A stretch of 64,000 nucleotides of DNA from Pycnococcus provasolii. Lineage: Eukaryota > Chlorophyta > Pseudoscourfieldiophyceae > Pseudoscourfieldiales. Each line of letters begins with the position of its first letter. The stretch's first letter is position 1. The position numbers and the translations under genes are program-made. The notes beneath the pieces were generated by a model. It did not search any database, was not told the DNA's origin, and was given only the letters and a program-made list of their open reading frames with translations. Location: assembly GCA_049487715.1 (NCBI GenBank), contig CP150558.1, positions 310,001-374,000 on the forward strand, in the 5' to 3' direction. Below, one piece after another: positions 52,799 to 62,684 of the stretch.

Positions 52799-55700
52799 AT
52801 GCCCTCGCTCGCGCTCCTGTCCCTGGCGCGCGTCGCCGACGCCTTCCCGCTCCCAATCAGCGCGATCGGCGTCTACGTACAGGGCACTTCGGTCGCAAGC
52901 ACTTCGGATGCGTCAGCCACGCAGCGTGCAAGCGACGCAAGAGGGGATGTGCACATCGTCGTAGGAACCAAGGAAGGTGCGCTGTTCGTGCTGGCGCCCA
53001 ACGAGGACAGAGGGCAAGGGCAAATGACAGACGCAAAGGGTGGCGGTGCTCCGACGCACAGGGTTCTCACAGGTGTCAAGGCGGCGGTGTCGCGCGCGCC
53101 CGTCGTGCAGTGCCTTCCCAGCGGCAAGCATGCCGTTGTCGCGACGTGCCACGGCCGTGACGGCGTCGCGGGAGTATACCTACACGTGCTGCCCACTCTC
53201 GCACCGCCGGGACAGCAGGCTGCTGAGAAGCGCACGCCATCCGCACCGCTGCCGAAGAGCCGGGAAGGTGGCGCGAACACGGGGACCGTCTGTGCGTGCC
53301 TCGGCGAACGCGACGACGACCAAGGCGCAGCCCTGCTTGGCGTGATGAGAAAGCGAGCCGTTGTGTGGACGCTCAAGGGTCACGGCGCGCAGGTTACCGC
53401 CGAGATAGCTGTGGAGGCGGTCGCGTGTGCTTGGGAGGCACCCGTTAGCGTCGCATGGGTACACATCGGGCGAACTGCTGTGGTGGTGGACGAGCATGCC
53501 GGCGTATTCTTGTGGGACTGCGCTGGGGAGGCCTCACCATCTGTCATAAGGAAATTCGCGGTGGCGGGCACCTCGCCGTCGATGTCAGATGCCAAGCTCG
53601 CCGTTGACAAGGTGAGCGCGCCGAATGCCTGCGTAGTGAACTTCCCCCGTTTCGAAACATCCTCCGTAACGTCGAAGCTGGGGCGGCGGCGGCGGCTGCT
53701 GCTTCAGAAGACAGCACGGCAATGATAAGCATGAATACAATTGAGGAAGATCCGGACGAAGAACGCCGACGCGTCGCCTCGGCGCTGGGCGAGGCTCCAC
53801 CGCTGGCTAATCTGTCACTTCCACCCGCATCTGGACTCGTCGTCATGCGGGGTGCCATGGCGCTCTCGCACACGTTAGCACAGAAAGGTGGTGGTGTTAG
53901 CGAGAGCCCCGTCGGCGCCGCGGCATTTGCCGAGACGCCCGCTCGTCATGGGTGCATTGCGCTTCCACCGTACCTCGTCGCGGCGCAGACTCGCTTTCTA
54001 GAGGCTCGCCTTCTGCCGCTCGCGATGGCGTCCGCCGACTGCACCGACGCTGCGCCCGTGGTCGCGGCTCTCACGGAGACACTGGGAACAGCCAGCGAGA
54101 AGTCACCCTCGAGCTCGGGGTCTGTGGCACCGTTTTCGCAGGCAATTGCATTTAAGGATGCAATTGTGTGTGCGGCCGTGCCCCCAAGTGAGCCCGGTAC
54201 ACCTGTGAGCACCGCCTTCTTCGCGAGTGCGAAGGAGATCATCAGCGTTTCGATGGCCCCTCTCGCTGCGCAATGTGCGGAGCTGGCGGAAGCAGGTCGG
54301 TTCGACGATGCTCTTCGCATCTGTGCATGCATGCTCGATGCCGAGCCTCGCGTGTTTACGCGCAATGCACTGCTCGCACGTCGAGCTCACCACAACTTCG
54401 CGCAGGGTAGCTTTGCAGAGGCGCTGCGCGACTTTGTGCAGTGCGATCCGCGCGCGGACGGCGGGGGCGTATCAGCCGTGCTTGCGTTGCTGCCGTCACT
54501 GCTGTCTTCCACGCCAAATGCCGCCGCTGAGGCAGAGGCGTGCCTTTCCAGCGCTGGACCACATGCTGCCACGCCATTGCATGCAGACCTGGCACTCGGC
54601 AGGCGATACCCTCAGGAGCTCGCCGAGCCGCTTCTGCACCTTCTGCTCGCGGAGCGCCGCGCGCGCGGCGTCGCCTCGTCGAGCGGCGCTGCAAACGACG
54701 ACTTTGTTCCCGTGATGGAGGCAGTGGGAGGATGGGACGCTTGGGATGAAGAAGGTAGCGCATGCGTCGACGGTGCCATCTGTCACCTGCTGCTTCAGCA
54801 CTACGCGCCATTTCCCGAGGCGTTGGCAGAATTTCTTGGCCCGCGGGGAACCGGCGGTTCGAGCGGCAGTTGGTTTGGCGTCGCATGTGCGGGCACGAGT
54901 GCAGCCAGCCGGCCGAGCCGGCTGAAGTGGAATTTCATCGACGGGGCGACGGCGTGTCGCGCGCTCGGCCGTCGCGCAGGCTGCGCGCTTGAGGCTGCGC
55001 TCGCCGAGGCGTGCTCAGACGACCGCGCCGGCCTCATGGTGAATGACGATGACGGGGGAGGCGGTCGTGCGGCGGATCCACCGTTTGTGGAGCTGTGTCT
55101 TCTTCGGCGTAGTGGCGAGCGACATGCGGAGGCTCTCGACGCGCTTCGCGAGATGGCTGCGAGCGATCCGGACATGTCCTCCGGAGTTGAGACGGGTGGG
55201 TCAGGTCGGGCAAGGCGTGCGGCACGCGCGGCGTCGCTCTACTGCGTCGAGGCGCTCCCGGCTAGCCTTGACAGCGGTGAGGGCGGTGGTGGTGGTGGCA
55301 CTGCACGCCGCGACGACCTCGCGCTTAAGCACCTCGCCACGTGGGTGGCCGCCGTGTCGCCTACGGCGTGCCTTGACGCGCTCGCAAAGATGTCTCCCCC
55401 CATTGGCCGTCGCGCTGCACTCGCGGCCCTCAGCCTCGCGGAGGAGAATGCGCAAGCTGCGGCGATGGCCAAGCCGGCGGCGGCGGCGGCGAACGACACG
55501 AGCATGTCCACTTCAGCGCCCCTCCGCGTGCGCTTTCTCGAGACACGATGCGCGCAGCTGGCCGCGTCGCGCGACAGCGGGCTGGATGTACCGCCGCCAA
55601 TGTCTGTCGACGTTGCACCTGGCGAAACGCTGGATGCCTGCGTGGAGGAGCTCGCCGCACTCTTCGTGGAAGTGGTGCTTGCACACCGCGCCGCATCTCC

Positions 55701-56562
55701 AGATGTTTGGGCGTGGGAACGCGAGCCGCTCGCCAGTCTCGCTCAGCGTGCCGCCGAAGGTGCCCTGGATGCCGCCGCGCGTCTCCGTCTTCTGGAGCTT
55801 CTCGGAGCGCCCATGAACGGCGTAGACGATGGCGTGAGTGTGGGCAGCGACGTCGACGACGATGGTGGGCTCATTCGTCATCGCCTGTCGTCGCGAGCAT
55901 CGGCAACAGCATCCACGGCAGCGCTGAGTGCGCCGTTGGCATGCTCCGAGCGCCTGCTGGGGCGACTGCCTCCTGGAATGCTGCTTAGGGAGCGTGCTGC
56001 GCTGCTCGGTCGCATCGGTCAGCGTGAAGCGGCGCTAGCTGCACTCGCGTGTGAGCTCGGCGACCTGCGCGCGGCGGAGGCGTACGCCGGAGCGCTCGTG
56101 AGCGACGCGCCGGCGACTGCGAACAGCCCGTACACGGCTTTGCTGAAGGTCCTTCTCCGCCGCGCGGCGGCGGAGGAGGAGGAGGGTGGTGGCGGCACCG
56201 CGCTTACGACATGCCTTGAGCTGCTTGCTCGGCACGGAGAGCACGTGGATGCGCAGTCAATCCTACCGCACCTTCCCAGCGGCGTGTCTCTGAGTCGTGT
56301 TCCCGCGAGCGTTCTCTCGGCCGCAGTCTGCCGTGCGGGCGACATGCGCCGCCGCGCCTCGGTCGTTCGTGCCCTTCGCCGTGCGGAGTGGGTGGGCGTG
56401 CAGAGCGCTCTTGCGGACGCGACGTCGCGTCGCCCCGTATATGTGGACGGCTCGGAGACGTGCACGGTCTGCGGCCGTCGCATCGGGGCGAGCGCGTTTG
56501 CTGTTGAGCCGCAGACGTCAAAGCTTCGCCACTACGCGTGTCATGTGAAGTCGAAATCGTAG
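52799..56562 (+). CDS. VPS39/TGFBRAP1-family HOPS/CORVET subunit
   Basis: Two coding parts: 52799 to about 53611 and about 53746 to 56562. The first contains the start of a CNH domain (ISAIGVYVQGTS, HIVVGTKEGALFVL, GTVCACLGE). The second continues CNH, then a long alpha-solenoid of clathrin-repeat type, and ends with a Vps39_2-like Cys motif CTVCGRRIGASAFAVEP followed by HYACHVK, close to the end of VPS39. Such subunits tether endosomes and vacuoles with Rab GTPases. The frames differ, so an intron is required; donor AAG|gtgagc at 53612 is good, and an acceptor at 53744-53745 keeps frame, though other acceptors are possible. Whether it is VPS39 or the Vps3/TGFBRAP1 paralogue cannot be settled. 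Confidence 0.75.
53612..53745 (+). other. Putative intron in the VPS39-like gene
   Basis: Donor gtgagc at 53612. The only nearby AG that restores the downstream frame from phase 0 is at 53744-53745 (ttgag|gaagat), giving 134 nt, close to the 137-nt intron in the polycystin gene. The pyrimidine tract is poor. The downstream frame is open from 53608, so a frame error is an alternative. Confidence 0.4.
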
Positions 56563-56965
56563 ACTAAGATTCATCATTCATTCAGTAAATAATGGAATTG
56601 TACTTTACTTTACTTAAGGTTAGTACTACTGTATGTACTTTGTTCAACGGTCGTCTAAAAAGTAGTTCAAGTTTAAGGTTAGATATTCTATGCAATATCT
56701 TAGAGTAAGTTATCTTGTGGTTAAATGTTATGGTTGTGTGGCGTACCTATATGTACCGCAAGCCAAGAATCTACCACTTAACCACTACGGGCAACTTTAC
56801 CGTTTATGGCGTTGGACTTGCAGGGTGGTAAACTTTACCAAAGTGAAGTAACATCCTTGAACGTTGGCTGGAGGGGGGGTGGGAACGTGGGATGGGAAAC
56901 AAACCGGCCTCTTCCTCTCGCGTCTGGGCCCGGCCTCCTTGAATCGCATGTCTCTGCGGTGGTGA
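56563..56965. other. AT-rich intergenic region
   Basis: About 400 bp with ACTTTACTTTACTTAAGG-like and TAGTACTACTGTA-like simple motifs; it holds the 3' end of the VPS39-like gene and the promoter of the oxygenase gene. No gene was seen. Confidence 0.4.
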
Positions 56966-57955
56966 ATGTCTCGGTCGCTCGCTCGCTCGAGGCGCGCGCG
57001 CGGTGGCCTCTGCAGTGTGGCCTCTGCAGTGCTATGGAGGGAGGCCCTTATTCAGGCGCTGGTACTCACGCTCACGCTTGCCACCTGCGTCTTGCACGGG
57101 GTTGCGGCAGCCGCATCCGCGAAGAAGGATTGCACGCTCGGCGAAGTGCAACTCAACCATACCATCTCTGCCATAAGAGCGGCGAAGATTACGCGCGTGC
57201 CATACCCGCACGTCTTTATCGAGAAGATCTTTGAACCAAGTCTCTACGAGTGCATCGTGAAGAAAAAGCTGCCGGCGACAGAACAGGCTTACACGCGTAA
57301 GAATGAGGGCAAGTCGAACGCTGTCAAGTCCAGGCTAAGAAGGTACATCGTCAACCTCTCAACGGTGGCGCCGAAGGGCAAGTTTGGCAGCGACGACATG
57401 TCAAAAACAGCGGCAAAGTCAGACGACTACGACGCGGAATGGTGGACGAAGTTTGCTAAGTTGTTCGGCACGAGCTCGGAACTTCGCTCAGCCTGGTTGG
57501 ATATTTTTCAGTCCACCTTGCGCAACCGCGACAAGGCGTGGAGGACGAAGTTCAGGTACTACACGCGCCTCGACCTAACACGCGACTATGGAGGCTACGC
57601 CATCGGCCCGCACGCGGACAATAGTGATAAGTGGGTGACAATGTTGTACTATCTCCCACGCGAGTCGTCGAAGCTTAAGGTTGGAACGTGCGTGCTCAAA
57701 AATGTGTTGAAGAGGCGTGTTCCGAGCCAGTCTGACGTTTCCGACTGGTCAAATACAAAATCTTGGGAGACGAGTTTCCAAGCGCCCTTCAAAAGGAATG
57801 TCGTCTTCGCATTCGCGCCGTGCTTCGCGTCGTGGCACGCGGTACCCATGACGCCAGAAGGATTTCGAAGAGACACTATTCAAAGCTTCATTCAAACTGT
57901 CAGAGGAAACGCGCCTAAGGGCAAGTGCGGAGGACGCGCAGCCGCAAGAGCATGA
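56966..57955 (+). CDS. Secretory 2OG-Fe(II) oxygenase, prolyl-hydroxylase-like
   Basis: 329 residues from ATG 56966 to tandem TGA TGA. A basic N-terminus and hydrophobic stretch at about 30-50 (QALVLTLTLATCVLHGVAAA) make a signal peptide or anchor. The jelly-roll core shows YAIGPHADNSDKWVTMLYYL (211-230) with iron ligands His216 and Asp218, and FAPCFASWHAVP (283-294) with His291; Arg301 or Arg302 is the likely 2-oxoglutarate anchor. This layout suits hydroxylases of proline or of sugar/peptide substrates; the substrate is unknown. Beyond the two stops the same frame continues with an acidic repeat region to about 58652 (see separate entry), so the true C-terminus may be longer through splicing. 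Confidence 0.8.
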   Translation: MSRSLARSRRARGGLCSVASAVLWREALIQALVLTLTLATCVLHGVAAAASAKKDCTLGEVQLNHTISAIRAAKITRVPYPHVFIEKIFEPSLYECIVKKKLPATEQAYTRKNEGKSNAVKSRLRRYIVNLSTVAPKGKFGSDDMSKTAAKSDDYDAEWWTKFAKLFGTSSELRSAWLDIFQSTLRNRDKAWRTKFRYYTRLDLTRDYGGYAIGPHADNSDKWVTMLYYLPRESSKLKVGTCVLKNVLKRRVPSQSDVSDWSNTKSWETSFQAPFKRNVVFAFAPCFASWHAVPMTPEGFRRDTIQSFIQTVRGNAPKGKCGGRAAARA

Positions 57956-58652
57956 TGACAGTCTCCTCCTCCTGCTGCTCCTCCACAAGAGAAGCCAGAA
58001 TCTGGAGAAGCTACCAAGCCAACAGATGAGCGTCAATCTGACAAAGACGGCGAGCAGTCCGGTCCATTTGACCGCAATCCGTTCGGCCGCGACGATGCTG
58101 CTGACGGCGCGGAGGAAGACGGGGCTACTACTAGCGACGGCGCTGGTGACGACGACGACAAGTCCTCTAACAAAGACGGCGAGCAGTCCGGTCCATTTGG
58201 CCGCAATCCGTTCGGCCGCGACGATGCTGCTGACGGCGCGGAGGAAGACGGGGCTACTACTAGCGACGGCGCTGGTGACGACGACGGCGACAAGTCTTCT
58301 GACGACGACAACAAGCAGACCGGTGGTCCATTTGGCCGCAATCCGTTCGGGCGGCGCGACCGCCGTGACGACGACGAGACCGAAAACGGCGAAAAGAAAC
58401 CTTTTTCTGACGAAGACCCTGTCAACAAAAAGCCGGAGGAAGACGGCGCTAGCGACGGCGGCAACGACAAGCCATCTGACAAAGACGGCAACAAGGAGTC
58501 CGACCGATTCGACCGCCGCTTTCCGTTCAGCCGTGACCGCCGCGACGACAAAAAAGACGATAATAACCTTGATCTCCTCGATCGATTGATTGACAAATCG
58601 AAGGAGGACGACAAAAAACCGAACGACCTGGACAAGGAATTCATTTATTTAT
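57956..58652 (+). other. In-frame acidic repeat extension after the two stops
   Basis: In the frame of the upstream oxygenase the sequence reads QSPPPAAPPQEKPESGEATK, then a 43-residue repeat (KDGEQSGPF.RNPFGRDD, AADGAEEDGATTSDGAG), about two and a half copies, and ends KKPNDLDKEFIYL stop. It has no ATG in this frame. The repeat period (129 bp) is a multiple of three, which supports coding. A 63-nt segment 57899-57961 (gtcaga..gacag) could be spliced out to remove both stops and keep the frame, but its donor is weak. Confidence 0.5.
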
Positions 58653-58695
58653 GATACCACAAATACTGTATGAAAAATTTACAAAAACTAAAACG

Positions 58696-59634
58696 TCACG
58701 AGATATAGCTGGGTGTGCTTGCGTTGTTCAACGAAGTTGCAGGCACAGGTTCGACGTGCGCACTTTGCACACCTTCCGCGTCTAACTGAGGCGTGGTTGA
58801 AGTGCCGGTGGTAAGTCTGGCACGCGCAGCGTCGTATCGCCGCCGAAGCGAGTCGCGCTCTTGCGTTGCCTCCCACAGGTTCGCCTCCACCTCGTCGAAG
58901 TTCCGCTGCGCAACCTGAAGCGCTCTCGTCAACACCTCTTGCTCACGGAGCAAGATGCGTCTCTCGCTGTCGAGTGCTTCGCGCGCATTCTTGTGTGCGT
59001 CCAGCTCAGCCTCCATCGCGGCGAGCGGTGCTTGCACCGCGGCGTCAAGTGCCTCGGCGTCGACGAGTTCGTCGAGCGAGAGACGCGCGGATGCCATTTC
59101 ACCAACTCCCGAGCTTCCTGCGTCGACGGCGACGTCGCGATTTTCGGTAAGTTTCGTGGCAACGAGCCTAGCCTCCGCCGCCGTCGCCGCCGCGAGTCTC
59201 ATAGCTTCCTTGCTGAGCATGTTCGAGTGTTCTCGCGTCTCCTTGAGCTTCTGCACTTCTTCCTGCGCCTGTGATGCCGCCGATGACGATGCCGTCTCCT
59301 GCTTCTTGTTTTCGTCGGATTCGTCCCTCCCAAGTGCATTTCCATTCTTATGATTCTTATGAGCAAACGAGTCACTTCGACTTTTTCTCCCTAAAGAAGG
59401 AAGACGTCGCAATCCAGGCACACCTGCTCCTTTTCCACCAGCACCCACAACCAGACCAGACCACACCAGGAGACCACCGACAACAGCAGATAACGCAGAT
59501 AACAAAATTAAAGATTGAGATCCACCACCATTACCACCATTACCATTACCACCACCAGACGACGAAGAGTCAGATTCCGAAGACGAATCGGAAGGAGCGT
59601 GCTTGTGGTAGTGCACGTGACCGCTCACCACCAT
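58696..59634 (-). CDS. Single-pass membrane protein with long coiled coil, unknown function
   Basis: 312 residues from ATG 59634 (an earlier TTG in the frame was not used). The N-terminus is His/Ser/Asp-rich (HVHYHKHAPSDSSSESDSSS), then Gly/Asn repeats, then one transmembrane helix at about 40-65 (LILLSALSAVVGGLLVWSGL). A charged coiled coil fills about 120-280 (EEVQKLKETREHSNMLSKEA, ALDSERRILLREQEVLTRAL, NFDEVEANLWEATQERDSLR). No catalytic domain is visible. It could be a tether or scaffold on an internal membrane. Convergent with the oxygenase gene; the two 3' ends are about 50 bp apart if the acidic extension is real. Confidence 0.6.
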   Translation of the reverse strand: MVVSGHVHYHKHAPSDSSSESDSSSSGGGNGNGGNGGGSQSLILLSALSAVVGGLLVWSGLVVGAGGKGAGVPGLRRLPSLGRKSRSDSFAHKNHKNGNALGRDESDENKKQETASSSAASQAQEEVQKLKETREHSNMLSKEAMRLAAATAAEARLVATKLTENRDVAVDAGSSGVGEMASARLSLDELVDAEALDAAVQAPLAAMEAELDAHKNAREALDSERRILLREQEVLTRALQVAQRNFDEVEANLWEATQERDSLRRRYDAARARLTTGTSTTPQLDAEGVQSAHVEPVPATSLNNASTPSYIS

Positions 59635-60371
59635 ACTGTAGAGATAAACTATCCAACAACAAACAACAAGCAGGAGCAACTTCAACAAAGCAATGCAACT
59701 TCAGGCCTAAAAGAGGAGAGCGCAGAAAACAAATGGCCGAATGAAGCGGAAGATGCTCCAAAGAAAATTGGCTCCGTGTTGTACTGGGGATACGTCGTTG
59801 CCTTGCGCAGAAGGAGGGATTTGGACATTTGGTTGGGGATCCCGGTCGGGACTTTGGAAACAACGGGATGGATGGATCGTCGTTGCTGTTCTGTGCGTTA
59901 GCGTGCCGCTCGTGGGGACGCGGCTGAACTTCACGCGCAAGTCGCACGCAGAGGGCACCGCCGGTCGTCCGGATCCACCGGATAGGATTAAGTGGACGTT
60001 TGGGAGTAACTTACTCCCAAACGTCGCAAAGAACGGAGACAACACCACCGACCCTCGGCGGCGTGCCGCGACGCGTACGCGAACGCGCACGACATGTTCC
60101 AACATCCGAACGGAGCGCCAGCTGGAGCCCTTAAATGGCCGGTATTGGTGCTCCGTCTCGATCCGATGATCGGCGACGCCACCATCGGCGTGGAACCTCA
60201 TCACGATATGGAGTACGGCTTACCTGGAGACCGCGCTGCATGCAAGTCGCACGTAGATCTCACAACCCGCGAGCAGATCAACCTCATCATACTCTATATT
60301 CACTTCCAGCGTAACTTCACTTAAGGCCTTTAAGGTCAAGTTCACGTCTGTAGAGAGTATAGGTTTCAGTC
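59635..60371 (+). pseudogene. Possible frameshifted coding relic with a hairpin
   Basis: Plus-strand pieces look protein-like in alternating frames: GSVLYWGYVVALRRRRDLDI (about 59768-59830), DGWIVVAVLCVSVPLVGTRL (about 59865-59925), and SAACRDAYANAHDMFQHPNG through PVLVLRLDPMIGDATIGVEP (about 60057-60200), ending at a stop near 60324. No family was recognised and no start is convincing. A 31-nt hairpin (59995-60025) lies in the middle. It may be a decayed gene or part of a spliced one. Confidence 0.3.
59995..60025. repeat. 31-nt perfect hairpin
   Basis: Arms GACGTTTGGGAGTAA and its exact complement around a single C. The centre of the arm (GTTTGGG) resembles, but does not match, the dispersed hairpin family. 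Confidence 0.9.
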
Positions 60372-60566
60372 ATGGCGTCCCTCGAGCGGCGAATCGCCGT
60401 CGAACTCACGAACGCGTGGACGGCCATGACAGGCCGCCCCGCGATCGTGCTCAACGACGGCACACGTGGCGATGTCCTCTTGGCGCGCGAGGACGGCGAC
60501 TTCCTCGTGGTTCAGCTCAAAACGACCAAGACGATTGCAAAGAACGCCTACTGCTTCTATAGATAG
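60372..60566 (+). CDS. Short PD-(D/E)XK nuclease-like fragment
   Basis: 64 residues from ATG 60372 (CATGGCG). VELTNAWTAMTGRPAIVLND followed by GTRGDVLLAREDGDFLVVQLK ends in KTT, which resembles the core of PD-(D/E)XK nucleases in virus-like and algal proteins: helix with E, then D (GD), then Q-x-K with T. The frame stops soon after (NAYCFYR), so a complete nuclease fold is not present. It is probably the remnant of, or an exon from, a larger gene. Upstream is the relic region, downstream the FAF2-like gene. Confidence 0.4.
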   Translation: MASLERRIAVELTNAWTAMTGRPAIVLNDGTRGDVLLAREDGDFLVVQLKTTKTIAKNAYCFYR

Positions 60567-60985
60567 GCTCAAACTCAGTCCTCGCCGGTTTCATCATGGA
60601 CGGTGATGGAAGCTTGAATCGTAAATCGACGCGTGACAGGCTGGTAGTGACACAATCCGAGAAAGTCCACACTCCACAAAGAACTCTTTGAGGACTTTGT
60701 GAAGCTCGCCAAGTCCATGCTCACTCACTCACGAACCCCCAACTTCCGCTGTTCCTATGGTCGGTGGCGGTGGTTGCGCATGACAGGGGTTCCCTTGTTC
60801 CCTTCTTCCCCGTTAGAGTTAGGGTTGTTGCGAGTTCTTGGACTTACCAACTAGGGTATTACGTACCCCAAGGGCTCTGCGTCGTCTCTTCTCGAGGAGT
60901 TTGCCCTCCCTCCCTCCCTCCCTCCCTCCCTCGTTCTGCACCATTCCCTCGGCCCAGCAGTCCAGAAGGAACAAGTCGCTTAATC

Positions 60986-62545
60986 ATGGCGCCCTCCTCC
61001 TCCGACGCCTCCGTTGGTGAGATATGTGCCATTTGCGGCGTTTCCTCTGAAGAGGCGTTACACCTCTTGAGTATGACGGAAAGTCATTCTGTTAACGATG
61101 CGGTTGATTTGTTCTTTCGCACGCAGGAAAATGGGGGTGCCGGTGCTTCTGCTGGAGGTGCTTCTGGTGGTGGTGGTAATGTCTCCCCACCTCCACCGTC
61201 TTCATCTAGGCCAGATCATAATAATAATACGCAAGTTGGTGCGATTCACAGACGATCGGCGGCGGCGGCGGCGGCGGCGTCCTCGGGTGGGGGGGGAGCA
61301 CAGCAAGCGGGGGCGGGGGCAGCTGGACCTGCTGCTGGCACAAACAACCCGCCCAACAACATCAGGCACGCGCCCGCGACCGTGCTCGGGCTTGGCGTGC
61401 ACGCAGTCGTCGTGCTCGTGCGATTCACGTTCCAACTCACAGGAACTGTCGTCGGACTCGCATTCCGACTACCCGTGCTGCGAACCATCAAGCGAGTGTG
61501 TGCACGCGCTCTCGCCCCGCCGCCCACGCACGCCGACGGCGCCGCCGCGGCACGCGCGTTCGTCGCGAACTTCGACTCCAAGTTCGGAACGACACACCCG
61601 AGGTTCATCGCGGACACGTACACGAACGCGCTTAGGCAGGCGCGGCGATCGAACAAGTTCCTCGTCGCGTACCTGCACTGTGCGAGGCACCCAGCCACGG
61701 ACTCGTTCTGCCGAGAGACGATGTGCGACGAAACGCTCAGCGCATTCCTCGACGACGGGTTCGTCGTCTGGGGAGGCGACGTCGACGCGCCTGAGGCATT
61801 CGCGCTGCACAACGCGCTCAACGCAACTACGTTCCCGCTGCTCGTCGCTCTGCACCTCGGCGGAAATGCCGGAGCACGCAACGGCGGCGATGTTGTGGAG
61901 GTGTGGCGTCGCGTTGGTCCCGTGACGCCCGCAGAGGTGATTCAGGGCCTTGCAGAAGCGCTCGAGCGATTCGGCTCGCGCCTCGATGCGGATCGGCAGG
62001 CGGAGGTGGCGCGCGACTTCGACCGACAGCTGCGTGCCGAGCAGGATGCCGAATACGAGCGTGCCGCCGCGGCTGATCGTGCGCGCATGGAGGCGGCGGA
62101 GGCGGCAAGGAAAGAGGCGGCGGAGGCGAAGGCCAAGGTGGAGGCGGAGGAGAAGGCCAAGGCGGAGGCGGAGGCGGCGGAGGCACGTCGCGTGGAGGAG
62201 CTTGCCACGAGGAGGGAAAATGCCGCGGCTGCCCTGCCCGACGAGCCGGCAGTGGGTACGGAGAGTCCCGGAGGAGCGAAGGTGGCACGTATTCTCGTGC
62301 GCACGCCGGGTGGTGGTCGGAAAGAGCGCCGATTTTTCAGCGACGCAAGTGTTGGAGACCTGTACGCGTGGGTGGACGCGCTACCAACGGATGAGAAGGT
62401 TCCGGAGGCGTTCCGCCTCGTGACGTCGTATCCTCGCAAGATTATTGACGCGAAGAATTCTGAGCAGAGTCTCGTGGACGCGATGGGCGCTGACGTGGTA
62501 TCGGGTGGCCAGGTGGCTTTGTTCATCGAAGACGCCTCTGAGTAA
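60986..62545 (+). CDS. FAF2/UBXD8-like protein (UBA-UAS-UBX)
   Basis: 519 residues from ATG 60986 (an upstream GTG in frame was rejected). Domains: UBA at about 10-46 (GEICAICGVSSEEALHLLSM, VNDAVDLFF), low complexity 50-125, a hydrophobic hairpin about 131-165 (VLGLGVHAVVVLVRFTFQLT, GTVVGLAFRLPVL), a thioredoxin-fold UAS domain about 190-320 (KFLVAYLHCARHPATDSFCR, FVVWGGDVDAPEA), an AEAARKEAAEAKAKVEAEEK coiled coil, and a C-terminal UBX domain about 430-515 (FRLVTSYPRKII). This is the arrangement of FAF2/UBXD8, which inserts in the ER and lipid droplets and recruits p97/CDC48 for ER-associated degradation. All parts look intact. Confidence 0.85.
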   Translation: MAPSSSDASVGEICAICGVSSEEALHLLSMTESHSVNDAVDLFFRTQENGGAGASAGGASGGGGNVSPPPPSSSRPDHNNNTQVGAIHRRSAAAAAAASSGGGGAQQAGAGAAGPAAGTNNPPNNIRHAPATVLGLGVHAVVVLVRFTFQLTGTVVGLAFRLPVLRTIKRVCARALAPPPTHADGAAAARAFVANFDSKFGTTHPRFIADTYTNALRQARRSNKFLVAYLHCARHPATDSFCRETMCDETLSAFLDDGFVVWGGDVDAPEAFALHNALNATTFPLLVALHLGGNAGARNGGDVVEVWRRVGPVTPAEVIQGLAEALERFGSRLDADRQAEVARDFDRQLRAEQDAEYERAAAADRARMEAAEAARKEAAEAKAKVEAEEKAKAEAEAAEARRVEELATRRENAAAALPDEPAVGTESPGGAKVARILVRTPGGGRKERRFFSDASVGDLYAWVDALPTDEKVPEAFRLVTSYPRKIIDAKNSEQSLVDAMGADVVSGGQVALFIEDASE

Positions 62546-62684
62546 ATAAATAAAAGTTTAATACATATACATCAAGTCCAACAATGATTCCAATGTGTCA
62601 CCTGTCCCCAACCCCGAATTTGAACTTGCCCTCATCCAAATATCCAAAAACAAATATCAATCGGCACACAAATCGTTTGGCAGC

